A stretch of DNA of 64,000 bases from an uncultured Tenacibaculum sp. (GCA_947492185.1 CANLMR010000008.1:62001-126000), one strand, 5' to 3'; positions 1-9,292 are shown, counted from the stretch's first letter. The notes: generated by a model from the sequence alone, not told the origin. A program made the numbers and translations.

Positions 1-449
1 TAGGCTTTGTTTTTCAGTCTTTTAATTTGATTTCATATAAAACTGCTTTAGAAAATGTCGCATTGCCTTTGTATTATAAAGGAATGGGAAGAAAAGATAG
101 ATTAAAGATTGCTCAGGAGTATTTGGAAAAAGTAGAATTAGGACCTTGGGCTAATCATTTACCAAATGAACTTTCAGGTGGTCAAAAACAACGTGTGGCT
201 ATTGCTAGAGCTTTAGTAACCAATCCTAAAGTTATTTTAGCAGATGAACCAACCGGAGCATTAGATTCTAAAACAACTGATTCGGTAATGGATTTGTTAA
301 AAGGAATTAATGATGAAGGTATGACAGTATTTGTAATTACTCATGAGGAAGAAGTTGCAGCTCAGACAAATAGAATCGTTAGGTTAAAGGATGGAGTTAT
401 TATCAGTGATGAGTATACTAACGTAGGGAAACTTAAAAACGTAAATTAA
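1..449 (+). CDS. ABC transporter ATP-binding protein, MacB/LolD type (5' end outside window)
   Basis: The ATPase subunit of a MacB-family ABC exporter, which would power the two permeases encoded next. The reading frame is open from base 3 with no stop, so the gene starts left of the window; about 148 residues are visible. They include the Q-loop (GFVFQSFN) at the very edge, the ABC signature LSGGQKQR, Walker B with its D-loop (ILADEPTGALD) and the switch histidine (FVITHEEE). A TTG at 27 lies inside the conserved Q-loop region and is not the real start. The Walker A motif is off the window. Eleven bases separate it from the next gene, so this is an operon. The family assignment is sure; the substrate is unknown, and macrolide export should not be assumed. 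Confidence 0.93.
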   Translation, partial: GFVFQSFNLISYKTALENVALPLYYKGMGRKDRLKIAQEYLEKVELGPWANHLPNELSGGQKQRVAIARALVTNPKVILADEPTGALDSKTTDSVMDLLKGINDEGMTVFVITHEEEVAAQTNRIVRLKDGVIISDEYTNVGKLKNVN

Positions 450-460
450 AAAGCTATTTT

Positions 461-1690
461 ATGTTTGATTTAGATTCTTGGAGGGAAATTTTCCAGAGTA
501 TTAGTAAAAATAAACTTAGAGCAGTGCTTTCTGGTTTTACAGTTGCTTTTGCTATTTTACTTTTTACTTTATTATTCGGAATTGTAAGTGGTTTAAAAAA
601 TACATTTGCTGATGCTTTTGTGGATGATGCTGCTAATTCAATGTTCGTTAGAGTGTGGAAAACATCTAAACCTTATAAAGGTCTACAATCTGGTAGAAGA
701 ATTCAATTAAAGAATAAAGATTATAATTATGTAGCAGATAAATACGACAATAAGATTCAGTATTTAACTGCGAGAATATACAAAAACGTTAATATATCAT
801 ATAAGAATAAACAAGATGGATACAGTTTAAGAGCAGTACATCCAGATCATCAGTTCCTAGAGAAAACTATAATTACTGATGGTAGATATATAAATGAATT
901 AGATCTTCAACAAGCTTCTAAAGTAATTGTAATCGGAAGATTAGTAAAACAAGATTTATTTGGTGAACGACCAGCTTTAGGAAAACAAGTAAATGTAAAC
1001 GGTTTATCGTATAAAGTGATAGGCGTTTTTACAGATGATGGAGGAGATAATGAAGAACGTTTAACTTACATGCCGGTAACAACAGCACAAAAGATTTATG
1101 GAAATAATGATTATATCAGTCAAATAAACATAGGATATAATCCAAAACTAAATTTAAACCAAGCAATTGCTTTTGGGAATAGTATTGAAAGAGATTTAAG
1201 AGAAAAATTAGATATTCATCCTGATGATCAAAGTGCTTTGTCTGTAAGAAACATGGCTGAAGCTAATAAAGGTGTGAATCAATTCATGTTGGCTTTATAT
1301 TTTATTGTGATTTTTGTTGGTTCAGGAACTTTAATAGCTGGGATTATAGGTATTAGTAACATTATGATATTTTCTATTAAAGAACGAACTAAAGAATTTG
1401 GTATTCGAAAAGCTTTGGGAGCAAAACCAGCTTCTATTATTGCAATGGTTGTAAAAGAATCATTATTAATAACAGCAATTGCAGGATATCTAGGACTTCT
1501 ATTTGGAACATATATATTAAATCAAATAGGAGATAGTTTAGAAGAATATTTTATTAAAAACCCAGGTGTTAATACAGGAATTGTAGTAGGAGCTACCATT
1601 ACACTTGTAATAGCAGGGTTGATTGCTGGTTATTTACCAGCTAAAAAAGCAGCTCAAATTAAACCAATAGTAGCCTTAAGAGCAGATTAA
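461..1690 (+). CDS. ABC transporter permease, MacB-like FtsX family (first of two)
   Basis: Inner-membrane permease with the MacB architecture: one N-terminal membrane helix (about residues 20-45), a large periplasmic MacB_PCD domain (about 50-270) and a C-terminal FtsX domain with three helices (about 275-405). The loop KERTKEFGIRKALGAKP is the typical cytoplasmic coupling segment of the FtsX family. The length of 409 residues is normal. It lies 11 bases after the ATPase and 2 bases before a second, related permease, so the pair probably forms a heterodimer. The family uses a mechanotransmission mechanism to drive periplasmic substrates through a TolC-like channel rather than moving them across the inner membrane. 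The substrate cannot be told from sequence. Confidence 0.93.
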   Translation: MFDLDSWREIFQSISKNKLRAVLSGFTVAFAILLFTLLFGIVSGLKNTFADAFVDDAANSMFVRVWKTSKPYKGLQSGRRIQLKNKDYNYVADKYDNKIQYLTARIYKNVNISYKNKQDGYSLRAVHPDHQFLEKTIITDGRYINELDLQQASKVIVIGRLVKQDLFGERPALGKQVNVNGLSYKVIGVFTDDGGDNEERLTYMPVTTAQKIYGNNDYISQINIGYNPKLNLNQAIAFGNSIERDLREKLDIHPDDQSALSVRNMAEANKGVNQFMLALYFIVIFVGSGTLIAGIIGISNIMIFSIKERTKEFGIRKALGAKPASIIAMVVKESLLITAIAGYLGLLFGTYILNQIGDSLEEYFIKNPGVNTGIVVGATITLVIAGLIAGYLPAKKAAQIKPIVALRAD

Positions 1691-1692
1691 TT

Positions 1693-2934
1693 ATGTTTAA
1701 ATTTTTATTTGATTCAGATACATGGCAAGAAATTTACGGAGGAATTCGTAAAAATAAAACTCGTACAATAATTACTATTATTGGAGTTTTGTGGGGTATT
1801 TTCCTTTTAGTGGTTCTTTTAGGAGCTGCCCGTGGAATGGAGAATAATTTTAAAAATATTTTTGGTGATTTTGCTACCAATAGTGTTTTTATGTGGGCTC
1901 AAAGAACAGAAAAACCTTTTAAAGGTTTTCAAAAAGGACGGAGAATCCGATTAACTACTCAAGATATTGAGATATTAAAAAGAGAGCACAAAGGAATTAA
2001 ATATTTAGCACCAAGAAGTCAAACAAACACAAATATTATTAATGGATTTAAATCTGGAGAATTTAATATTAGTGGTGATTATCCTGTGTTAGATAAAGTT
2101 CAGAAAAAAGATTTAATCTATGGTAGATTTATAAATGCAAATGATATTACAAATAAATCAAAAGTTATTGTAATTGAGGAAACTGCTTATAAACAATTAT
2201 ACGAGAAAGATGAATTTCCAATAGGTCAATATGTAATAGTTGACAATATTAATTACAAAGTTGTTGGAGTATATAAAAGAGGAAATATAGGAATTGACGG
2301 TGAAGCTGCTTATGTGCCATTTTCAACATTTCAACAGGTTTATAATAGAGGTAATAATATAGATTGGATGATGGTGACTGGTAATAAAGATGTAGATATT
2401 CTACAATTAGAAAGTGATATTAAGTTAACTCTTAAGAATCTTCATAAGGTTGATCCTGAGGATAATAGGGCTTTTGGGAGTTTTAACTTAGCAGTTAGAA
2501 TAAATAAAGTTACTGGTTTTTTAACAGGAATGCAGTTCTTAACATGGTTTGTGGGTATAGCAACTTTAATAGCAGGTGTTTTTGCTATTGGTAATATCTT
2601 ATTAATTACAGTTAAAGAGAGAACTAAAGAGATTGGGATTCGTAGAGCATTAGGAGCGACTCCAAGAGAAATAAGACAACAAGTAGTTTTGGAATCGGTT
2701 TTCTTGACGACGGTAGCAGGAATGTTAGGAATAGTTTTCGGAGGATTTATATTGTATCTTTTAGATGCAACAATAGGATCAGGACCCGACCCAACATTAT
2801 TAAACCCAACGGTGAATATACCTATAATACTTCTAGCGTTTTTTATATTAGTAGTTTTAGGAACATTAATAGGATTAATTCCGGCATATATGGCAACTTT
2901 AGTAAAACCTATTGAAGCTTTAAGAGAAGAGTAA
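1693..2934 (+). CDS. ABC transporter permease, MacB-like FtsX family (second of two)
   Basis: A paralogue of the preceding permease with the same layout: N-terminal helix about residues 20-45, periplasmic MacB_PCD domain, and three C-terminal helices with the coupling segment KERTKEIGIRRALGATP. It begins only 2 bases after the first permease stop. Both permeases share a short motif after the first helix (KPFKGFQKGRRIRL here, KPYKGLQSGRRIQL in the first), which shows they arose by duplication. Bacteroidota often encode MacB exporters as separate ATPase plus two permeases, unlike the fused MacB of Proteobacteria. Very likely the second half of a heterodimeric transporter. Confidence 0.93.
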   Translation: MFKFLFDSDTWQEIYGGIRKNKTRTIITIIGVLWGIFLLVVLLGAARGMENNFKNIFGDFATNSVFMWAQRTEKPFKGFQKGRRIRLTTQDIEILKREHKGIKYLAPRSQTNTNIINGFKSGEFNISGDYPVLDKVQKKDLIYGRFINANDITNKSKVIVIEETAYKQLYEKDEFPIGQYVIVDNINYKVVGVYKRGNIGIDGEAAYVPFSTFQQVYNRGNNIDWMMVTGNKDVDILQLESDIKLTLKNLHKVDPEDNRAFGSFNLAVRINKVTGFLTGMQFLTWFVGIATLIAGVFAIGNILLITVKERTKEIGIRRALGATPREIRQQVVLESVFLTTVAGMLGIVFGGFILYLLDATIGSGPDPTLLNPTVNIPIILLAFFILVVLGTLIGLIPAYMATLVKPIEALREE

Positions 2935-2965
2935 AAATAATAATCAGACTATATAAATAAATACA

Positions 2966-4084
2966 ATGAGTAAAAGAGCAAAAATTATATTAATAGTTGT
3001 AGCAGCATTATTTGCAGCTGTATTAATTTGGTTAGCGAAGAAGAATAAAAAAAGTGTTGTACAATTCGAGACTGAAAAAGCATTTAAAACAACTATTGTA
3101 AAGAAGACTGTAGCTACAGGTAAAGTAGTTCCTTTAGAAGAGGTAGAGATTAAGCCACAAATAGCTGGGATTGTAGATAAAATTGTAGTTGAAGAAGGAC
3201 AAGTGGTTAAATCTGGTGATTTATTAGCAACTGTTAGAGTGGTGCCAAATGTAGAAGCATTAAACTCTGCTAATAATGAAATTAAAAATGCCCAATTAGC
3301 ATTCGATAATGCTAAAACTCAATTTGATCGTAATAAGAGTTTATTTGAAAGAGGTGTAATAGCACGTCAAGAATTTGAGAATTCACAACTTTCATTTAAT
3401 AATGCAAAACAGCGTTTAGCTAATGCTCGTTCAAATATGGATATCGTAAAGAGAGGAACAACAGCTGGTTTAGGAAGTGCAGCAAATACAAATATTAGAG
3501 CTACTTCTTCAGGAATGATTGTAGAAATACCAGTAAAAAAAGGATATCAAGTTATTCAGAGTAACAGCTTTAATGCAGGGACAACTATAGCTACCATTGC
3601 AGACATGAATAAAATGATATTTGAGGGTAAAGTAGATGAATCTGAAGTAGGGAAATTAATAAAAGGAACTGCATTAGAAGTCTCTTTAGGTGCAATCGAG
3701 GATAAGAAATTTCCAGCATTATTAAATTTTATTGCTCCTAAAGGTACAGAAGAAGGAGGAGCTGTTCAGTTTACAATTAAAGCAGATGTTTCTTTAGATG
3801 AAAATTACTTTATAAGAGCAGGTTATTCTGCAAATGCAGATATCGTTTTAGAGAAAAAAGATAGTGTTCTAGCTATTAAAGAAGCTTTACTACGTTTTGA
3901 TAAAAAATCTGAAAAGCCTTATGTAGAAATTAAAACAGGAGAAGATTCTTTTGAAAAGAAAGAACTTGAGTTAGGAATTTCTGATGGAGTTAACATAGAA
4001 GTAAAATCAGGAATCACTGCTGATGATGAAATTAAAATATGGAATAAAACATCTAAGAAGGAAAAAGATAAAGACGAAAACTAA
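2966..4084 (+). CDS. Efflux periplasmic adaptor, HlyD/MacA family
   Basis: Membrane-fusion protein that would link the permeases to an outer-membrane TolC-type channel. A single N-terminal membrane anchor covers about residues 5-24. A split lipoyl domain starts with KPQIAGIVDKIVVEEGQVV (about 65-85) and a predicted helical hairpin follows around residues 90-160, rich in Asn, Ala and Leu. The beta-barrel and membrane-proximal domains fill the rest, and the tail is Lys/Glu/Asp-rich. Thirty-one bases separate it from the permease, and a strong terminator follows, so it closes the operon. No TolC gene is visible downstream; one may lie upstream, outside the window. Confidence 0.92.
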   Translation: MSKRAKIILIVVAALFAAVLIWLAKKNKKSVVQFETEKAFKTTIVKKTVATGKVVPLEEVEIKPQIAGIVDKIVVEEGQVVKSGDLLATVRVVPNVEALNSANNEIKNAQLAFDNAKTQFDRNKSLFERGVIARQEFENSQLSFNNAKQRLANARSNMDIVKRGTTAGLGSAANTNIRATSSGMIVEIPVKKGYQVIQSNSFNAGTTIATIADMNKMIFEGKVDESEVGKLIKGTALEVSLGAIEDKKFPALLNFIAPKGTEEGGAVQFTIKADVSLDENYFIRAGYSANADIVLEKKDSVLAIKEALLRFDKKSEKPYVEIKTGEDSFEKKELELGISDGVNIEVKSGITADDEIKIWNKTSKKEKDKDEN

Positions 4085-4107
4085 AAAACTATAGTTTAAC
4101 GGTAATA

Positions 4108-4137
4108 AAGGCATCTCATTGAGATGCCTTTTCTTTT
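4108..4137 (+). terminator. Rho-independent terminator of the exporter operon
   Basis: A near-perfect 10-base-pair stem (AAGGCATCTC pairing with GAGATGCCTT, three-base loop) followed by a T-rich run. It lies 24 bases after the adaptor stop codon. Confidence 0.9.
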
Positions 4138-4272
4138 TATCCCTTTTTTGTCCTACTAAAATGTGATTTTAGCCACAGTTCATGTGGTCTGCTATCTAAT
4201 ATCTAATTTTTAAAATGTGTTGAATGTAAATTGAGGTGAAATTAATATTGAATCCCATTAAAAAAACACATT

Positions 4273-6852
4273 ATGAAAAAAATATACTTCTTAATAAAAA
4301 TCGTATTTACTATAATTTTTTATGCTATGAGCAATAATTTAAATGCTCAAGGCGAACCTTTTAATTGTGTGACAGAAGCTTATTTGTTTCAAGCAAATGA
4401 TGTGTATGCTCAAAACTTAGCTACAGGAAATGCTTCATTAGAAGGTATAGATTTAACTCCTTCCGTAATTAATGGAGTAGGATATAATCCTAAAGATGGT
4501 TATATATGGGGATCATTAAAATCACCTTCAAATTCAATTGTTAGAATAGGAAATAATTATGAAATGACAACCTATACCATAGCTAATGCTCCTTATTCTT
4601 ATGTTGGAGATGTAAATCAGGATGGGATTTATTATTTAAAAAATGGAAGTTCATCATTATATAAAATAGATTTAAATCCTAATTCACCTAATTATTTAAC
4701 CAATATAGGGAGTCTAACATTATCTCAAGCCATAACCAATCATGATTGGGCATTTAATGCTGTGGATAATATGTTATACACAGTAGAAAAGTATTCTAAT
4801 ATTTTATATAGAATTAATCCTGACACTGGAAATGTTCAAGCATTGGGTGAAGTACCTATTCTTACAGGTTTGAGTTATACTTACGGAGCAGTGTATTTTG
4901 ATGTTGATGGTAATTTTTATGTTTCTGCTAATCAAACAGGTACAGTATATATTATCTATGCAGTTCAAAATGTAACAAGTAGTGCAGATATGCAATCAAA
5001 TCTTTTTGCTTATGGCCCTTCTAGTTCTCAAAATGACGGAGCAAGATGTCCAACTGCACCTGTGCCTCAAGAAAATTGCACTAATGGAATAGATGATGAT
5101 GGTGATGGTTTAGTTGATTGTGATGATCCTTCATGCTCTGGAGTTGCAGCATGTCCTGAGTTATCTCCAACTTCAACTGGAAACAATGGAGGTTTAGAGA
5201 GTAATAATCGTTTGTCTCAGCAAATTAATCAGAGAAATTTAAATAGAATAAAATCGAATTATAAGTTTGATGTAAGCTTAGCAAAAAGAGTCTTTAAAAA
5301 AGCTACTTATGGTAAAAAATCTAGTGGAGGAGTATCACTATGGGATTTTATTCCTATGGATATCTTACAGAATACTGATGTTATTGAAAGTTCACCTTCA
5401 GATTTAACTGATATTACAAATGCTGTTGATGTGTTATCTGTTGATTATATCACAAATGCTAATGAAGGTGTAGGGACTATTTTAGTCTTAGAAACTGAAA
5501 ATTCGGTATATGAGCATACTAAACATATTTGCGATCGTTTTACTGGAGCTGAATTATTATCTGTATCTAATATGGAAATTAATGATGAAATATTTATTAA
5601 ATCTATAGTTAAAAGACCAGATGGAGGTATTGAATATGTAGCTAGTTTTGCAGTTGCAGAATCAGAAGATAAAGATTCTTACATAGTTGAATCTCATTGG
5701 AATTTAGATAAATATTCTAATAAAGGATTTTATAACTTTCAAATTTGGGCTAGTAATATAGATGATCTATATAGACTTTCTAAAGAAGTTTTAAGTCTTG
5801 TTAATGTACAGAAAGAGATTACTTCTTATACAAGTTCTGAAGCACCACCTGTATTTATAAGAAAAGCAAGTTACAATAAAGGTAAAATAGACATGGAAGT
5901 TGTAAGTACTATTGGAGCAACAACAATTTCAATTGATGGGTATAAAAGAGCTACAGAAACTGATGAAAGTGAAAATTTGAATTTTGAGATAGAGTTAGAC
6001 GGACCTTTAAGTAATATTACTTTAGATACACAGAAATTGTATGACTCTGGGTTTAGATTGTCTAATGAGTATAACATGACACCAGATGATTTATTCTTGT
6101 CTGATGGAACATGGGGAGTAGATTATAGTTCAGAATCATTCGTAAGTGATTTTGAGGTAACGCAAAGCATGCAAGATTTTAATGATGATGATTATGTAGT
6201 TGAGCGTAATATTGTTGCTAACTTTTTAACGAATCAAGATGTATCTATATATAGATCTTTAACTCCAAAATTCGAAAAAGTAGACGTAACAGATTATAAT
6301 AAATTGTCTTTTACAGCAAAAGGAAATGGAAAATTAAAGATAACATTAGTAAGAGAAAGTATTTCATCTTGGGAAAATCAACCAAATGTAATTTTAGATT
6401 TAACAAATAATGAAAAACAGTATGAAGTATTATTAGAAGATTTAAACATTGGTAATAATCAGAATTCTGAGTTGAATGATGTGAAAATGTTATTCTTTAC
6501 GTTGCTTTCTAAAAGTGGTATAACAGAGAATAAGTCTTTAGAGATAGGTGACATCAGGTTTTCAAAAGGAGCTACCATGTCTGTTGAAGAATTATCAAAT
6601 GAAAATACAGTAAAGGTTATGCCAAATCCTGTTTTGAATTCTACGAGATTGTCTTTTAATACAAATTTGAATAGTAAGTTTAATTTCGAAGTGTATACTG
6701 TTTTTGGTAAACAAGTGCATAAAGAAATGTATAATTCGAATACAGGTAATAATACAATAGTGTTTAATAGAAAAAAATTAGCTTCAGGAATATATTTCTT
6801 TAAAATATATTCTGGTAAAAATGAATGGAAAGGGAAATTAATACTCAGGTAA
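4273..6852 (+). CDS. Secreted T9SS cargo with N-terminal propeller-like domain (type A sorting domain)
   Basis: An exported protein of 859 residues. A signal peptide covers residues 1-25 with likely cleavage after LNA. Residues 35-250 look like a beta-propeller of the DUF6923 kind, with recurring short strands and phrases such as GVGYNPKDGYIWG. Residues 267-288 carry an acidic, Cys-flanked stretch (NGIDDDGDGLVDCDD) that resembles calcium-binding linkers common in Bacteroidota exoproteins. A long middle region (about 300-770) has no domain I recognise. The C-terminus (about 779-859, starting VMPNPVLNSTRLSF and ending GKLILR) is a type A T9SS sorting domain, which would be removed on export. 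The gene stands alone between a terminator and a non-coding region. Its function is unknown; an extracellular structural or adhesive role is possible. Confidence 0.85.
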   Translation: MKKIYFLIKIVFTIIFYAMSNNLNAQGEPFNCVTEAYLFQANDVYAQNLATGNASLEGIDLTPSVINGVGYNPKDGYIWGSLKSPSNSIVRIGNNYEMTTYTIANAPYSYVGDVNQDGIYYLKNGSSSLYKIDLNPNSPNYLTNIGSLTLSQAITNHDWAFNAVDNMLYTVEKYSNILYRINPDTGNVQALGEVPILTGLSYTYGAVYFDVDGNFYVSANQTGTVYIIYAVQNVTSSADMQSNLFAYGPSSSQNDGARCPTAPVPQENCTNGIDDDGDGLVDCDDPSCSGVAACPELSPTSTGNNGGLESNNRLSQQINQRNLNRIKSNYKFDVSLAKRVFKKATYGKKSSGGVSLWDFIPMDILQNTDVIESSPSDLTDITNAVDVLSVDYITNANEGVGTILVLETENSVYEHTKHICDRFTGAELLSVSNMEINDEIFIKSIVKRPDGGIEYVASFAVAESEDKDSYIVESHWNLDKYSNKGFYNFQIWASNIDDLYRLSKEVLSLVNVQKEITSYTSSEAPPVFIRKASYNKGKIDMEVVSTIGATTISIDGYKRATETDESENLNFEIELDGPLSNITLDTQKLYDSGFRLSNEYNMTPDDLFLSDGTWGVDYSSESFVSDFEVTQSMQDFNDDDYVVERNIVANFLTNQDVSIYRSLTPKFEKVDVTDYNKLSFTAKGNGKLKITLVRESISSWENQPNVILDLTNNEKQYEVLLEDLNIGNNQNSELNDVKMLFFTLLSKSGITENKSLEIGDIRFSKGATMSVEELSNENTVKVMPNPVLNSTRLSFNTNLNSKFNFEVYTVFGKQVHKEMYNSNTGNNTIVFNRKKLASGIYFFKIYSGKNEWKGKLILR

Positions 6853-6874
6853 AAGGGAATAATAAATACGATTT

Positions 6875-6972
6875 ACTCTTTGAATTGACATTATATTTTT
6901 ACTTATCGATAAAATAATACCATTTATCGGTAAATGAACTACTATAAATCTAAAATTTAAAATTCAAAGAGT
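6875..6972. repeat. Nested inverted repeats in a 440-base gene-poor stretch
   Basis: The gap from 6853 to 7292 holds no large gene. Just after the cargo gene, ACTCTTTGAATT (6875-6886) is repeated exactly as its reverse complement at 6961-6972. Between these arms are two near-palindromes, TTATCGATAA (6903-6912) and TTTATCGGTAAA (6923-6934), which can also pair with each other. The whole could fold as a long hairpin or bind a dimeric regulator. It has no T-run, so it is not a standard terminator. Confidence 0.5.
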
Positions 6973-7032
6973 GAGTCTGTTGTAATTTAGCGGTGTCAAA
7001 CAAAAGAATAACCCCTTAAAACATCTTTTAAT

Positions 7033-7149
7033 ATGAACATTTTTCAGCCTTTAAATCAATTAGTAAAAATTTTATTTGGATTTTCAAATTCAGGATTAAA
7101 AGTAGAGAAAGTACCAGTTTATGTAAAAAATAATAGAAGTCCCTTTTAA
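7033..7149 (+). CDS. Possible 38-residue peptide
   Basis: A short open frame beginning MNIFQPLNQL and ending NNRSPF with a TAA stop. It lies between the inverted repeats and the bidirectional terminator at 7243-7269, which would close its transcript. The composition (mixed polar and hydrophobic, one Pro/Gln-rich start, basic tail) is plausible for a real small protein, but there is no clear ribosome binding site, no domain and no signal peptide. I do not recognise it. It could equally be chance within a regulatory leader. Confidence 0.3.
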   Translation: MNIFQPLNQLVKILFGFSNSGLKVEKVPVYVKNNRSPF

Positions 7150-7242
7150 AAAATAAAATTCCCCTTACCCCCGTTAATTATCAAATACTTCCCCCTTAAT
7201 TACTTTATAGTAGTTAATCTTAAATAATCCCCAATTAAAAAA

Positions 7243-7269
7243 GAACTCGAAAGAGTTCCTTTTTTTTTT
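7243..7269. terminator. Bidirectional terminator with GAAA tetraloop
   Basis: GAACTC-GAAA-GAGTTC forms a six-base-pair stem closed by a stable GNRA tetraloop, flanked by an A-run on the left and ten T on the right. It would end the minus-strand dehydrogenase operon (stop at 7293) and anything arriving on the plus strand. Confidence 0.85.
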
Positions 7270-7292
7270 GCGTTATATTTTAGAAAATGAGT

Positions 7293-8180
7293 TTAGCTAA
7301 ACATCTTTGCAACGTTCTCAGCTTTTCTACTTTCAGAATAATCATAAAACCCTTCTCCAGATTTTATACCTAATTTACCAGCAGCAACCATATTTACTAA
7401 TAATGGACAAGGTGCATACTTAGGATTCTTAAATCCTTCATACATTACATTTAAAATAGATAAACATACATCTAATCCAATAAAATCAGCTAATTGCAAT
7501 GGTCCCATAGGGTGTGCCATACCTAATTTCATTACTGTATCTATTTCTTTAACACCAGCAACTCCATTATATAAAGTTTCAATAGATTCATTAATCATAG
7601 GCATTAAAATACGATTAGCAACAAATCCAGGGTAATCATTAACTTCTACAGGAATCTTATTTACTTTTCTGGTTAAATCAACAATAAAATCATTGACATC
7701 GTCTGAAGTGTTATATCCTCTAATAATTTCTACTAGCTTCATAATTGGAACCGGATTCATAAAGTGCATTCCAATCACTTTATCTGGTCTTGAAGTTACT
7801 GCGGCTATTTGAGTAATAGAAATAGAAGAAGTGTTAGTTGCTAAAATTGTATCATCTGGGCAAACTTCATCTAACTCTTTAAATATTTTAAGTTTTAAAT
7901 TAATATTTTCTGTAGCAGCTTCAACTACTAAACTGGCATATTGAACACCTTCTTTTATACTAGTATATGTGGTTATATTATTTAGTGTATTTGTTTTATC
8001 TTCTTCAGATATTTTTTCTTTAGCAACCATTCTGTCTAAGTTTTTAGAAATGGTAGCTAATCCTTTATCTAAAGCAGCTTGAGATATATCAATTAACTGT
8101 ACATTAAATCCAAATTGAGCAAAAGTATGAGCTATTCCATTTCCCATAGTACCTGCGCCAATTACTGCAATATTCTTCAT
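7293..8180 (-). CDS. 3-hydroxyacyl-CoA (3-hydroxybutyryl-CoA) dehydrogenase
   Basis: NAD(P)-dependent oxidation of L-3-hydroxyacyl-CoA to 3-ketoacyl-CoA (or the reverse) in fatty acid or short-chain acyl-CoA metabolism; a cytosolic enzyme. The N-terminal Rossmann fold shows IGAGTMGNGIAHTFAQFG. The catalytic His is in GMHFMNP and the partner Glu in KLVEIIRG; the substrate Ser is in the NTSSISIT segment. The C-terminal dimerisation domain contains GFVANRILMPMINE. The length of 295 residues matches stand-alone Hbd-type enzymes, not the fused FadB/FadJ form. It lies 27 bases downstream of the Gfo/Idh gene and shares its operon; a terminator follows. Confidence 0.93.
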   Translation of the reverse strand: MKNIAVIGAGTMGNGIAHTFAQFGFNVQLIDISQAALDKGLATISKNLDRMVAKEKISEEDKTNTLNNITTYTSIKEGVQYASLVVEAATENINLKLKIFKELDEVCPDDTILATNTSSISITQIAAVTSRPDKVIGMHFMNPVPIMKLVEIIRGYNTSDDVNDFIVDLTRKVNKIPVEVNDYPGFVANRILMPMINESIETLYNGVAGVKEIDTVMKLGMAHPMGPLQLADFIGLDVCLSILNVMYEGFKNPKYAPCPLLVNMVAAGKLGIKSGEGFYDYSESRKAENVAKMFS

Positions 8181-8207
8181 GAAAATTAAATTTTAGTAGT
8201 TTATGTG

Positions 8208-9173
8208 TTATTTAGAAAAACAATCAATTATTTTATGAGCTATCCTAAGTGCTTCTGTTCCTTGAGTTAGTGAAACAATTGGAGTAACATCTTTATGAAT
8301 AGCATCAGCAAAAGAATTTAGTTCGTCTAAAATTGCATTATTTGCCTCTATTTTAGGGTTTTCAAAGTATATCTGTTTTTTTATTCCTTCAGCATTTTGT
8401 AGAATCATTGCAAAATCATCTGGAATTTCTGGAGCATCTTTCATTTTTACTACTTCAGATTTTTTTTCTAAAAAGTCAACAGAAATATAAGCGTCCTTTT
8501 GAAAAAAACGTGTTTTTCTCATATTCTTCATAGAAATTCTACTTGAAGTTAAGTTCGCTACACATCCATTTTCAAATTCTATTCTTGCATTAGCTATATC
8601 CGGAGTTTCTGAAATAACAGATACTCCACTAGCAAATACATTTTTTACTTTAGATTTAACCACAGATAATATAATATCAATATCATGAATCATTAAATCT
8701 AATACAACAGGCACGTCTGTTCCTCTTGGATTAAATTCAGCTAAACGATGAGTTTCTATAAACATCGGTGTGTCAATAATATCTTTTACCGCAGTGAATG
8801 CTGGGTTAAAACGTTCTACATGACCTACTTGGCCCCGAACATGGTTTTGACTAGCTAATGTTTTAATAGCTTCGGCTTCTTGTAAAGTATTTGTTATTGG
8901 TTTTTCAATAAAAATATGCTTTCCTTTTTTAATGGCTTTTTTAGCACATTCAAAATGAGATAGAGTTGGAGTAACAATATCAACAACATCTACTGCTTCA
9001 ATTAAACTATCAATAGAGTCAAATAAATGATATCCGAATTCAAGAGCTACTTTTTGAGCATTATCTTCATTTGGATCATAAAACCCTACTAATTCATATT
9101 TATCTGATTCTTGTAATAAGCGTAAGTGAATTTTACCTAAATGACCCGCCCCTAAAACTCCGGCTTTTAGCAT
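8208..9173 (-). CDS. Gfo/Idh/MocA family NAD(P)-dependent oxidoreductase
   Basis: A cytosolic sugar-type or related oxidoreductase. The N-terminal dinucleotide fold has GVLGAGHLGKIHLRLL, and the family's EKPIT motif carries the conserved lysine near residue 90. The second domain contains DLMIHDIDII, where the His is the usual proton relay. The length of 321 residues is standard. The substrate is not evident: the family covers inositol, glucose-fructose, UDP-sugar and biliverdin reductases. A possible -7 box (TATCTTTG on the minus strand, at 9222-9229) lies about 50 bases before the start, which suggests that this gene heads the operon with the hydroxyacyl-CoA dehydrogenase. Confidence 0.9.
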   Translation of the reverse strand: MLKAGVLGAGHLGKIHLRLLQESDKYELVGFYDPNEDNAQKVALEFGYHLFDSIDSLIEAVDVVDIVTPTLSHFECAKKAIKKGKHIFIEKPITNTLQEAEAIKTLASQNHVRGQVGHVERFNPAFTAVKDIIDTPMFIETHRLAEFNPRGTDVPVVLDLMIHDIDIILSVVKSKVKNVFASGVSVISETPDIANARIEFENGCVANLTSSRISMKNMRKTRFFQKDAYISVDFLEKKSEVVKMKDAPEIPDDFAMILQNAEGIKKQIYFENPKIEANNAILDELNSFADAIHKDVTPIVSLTQGTEALRIAHKIIDCFSK

Positions 9174-9292
9174 ATGTAATTAAGTTTTAAATGATTGCCG
9201 ATTTTTTCAAATTAGCACAAACAAAGATACACTTTTATAGATTTTTTTTAATGAATAATTATTACTTTTAAAATTATAAAAATTAACTTTTT

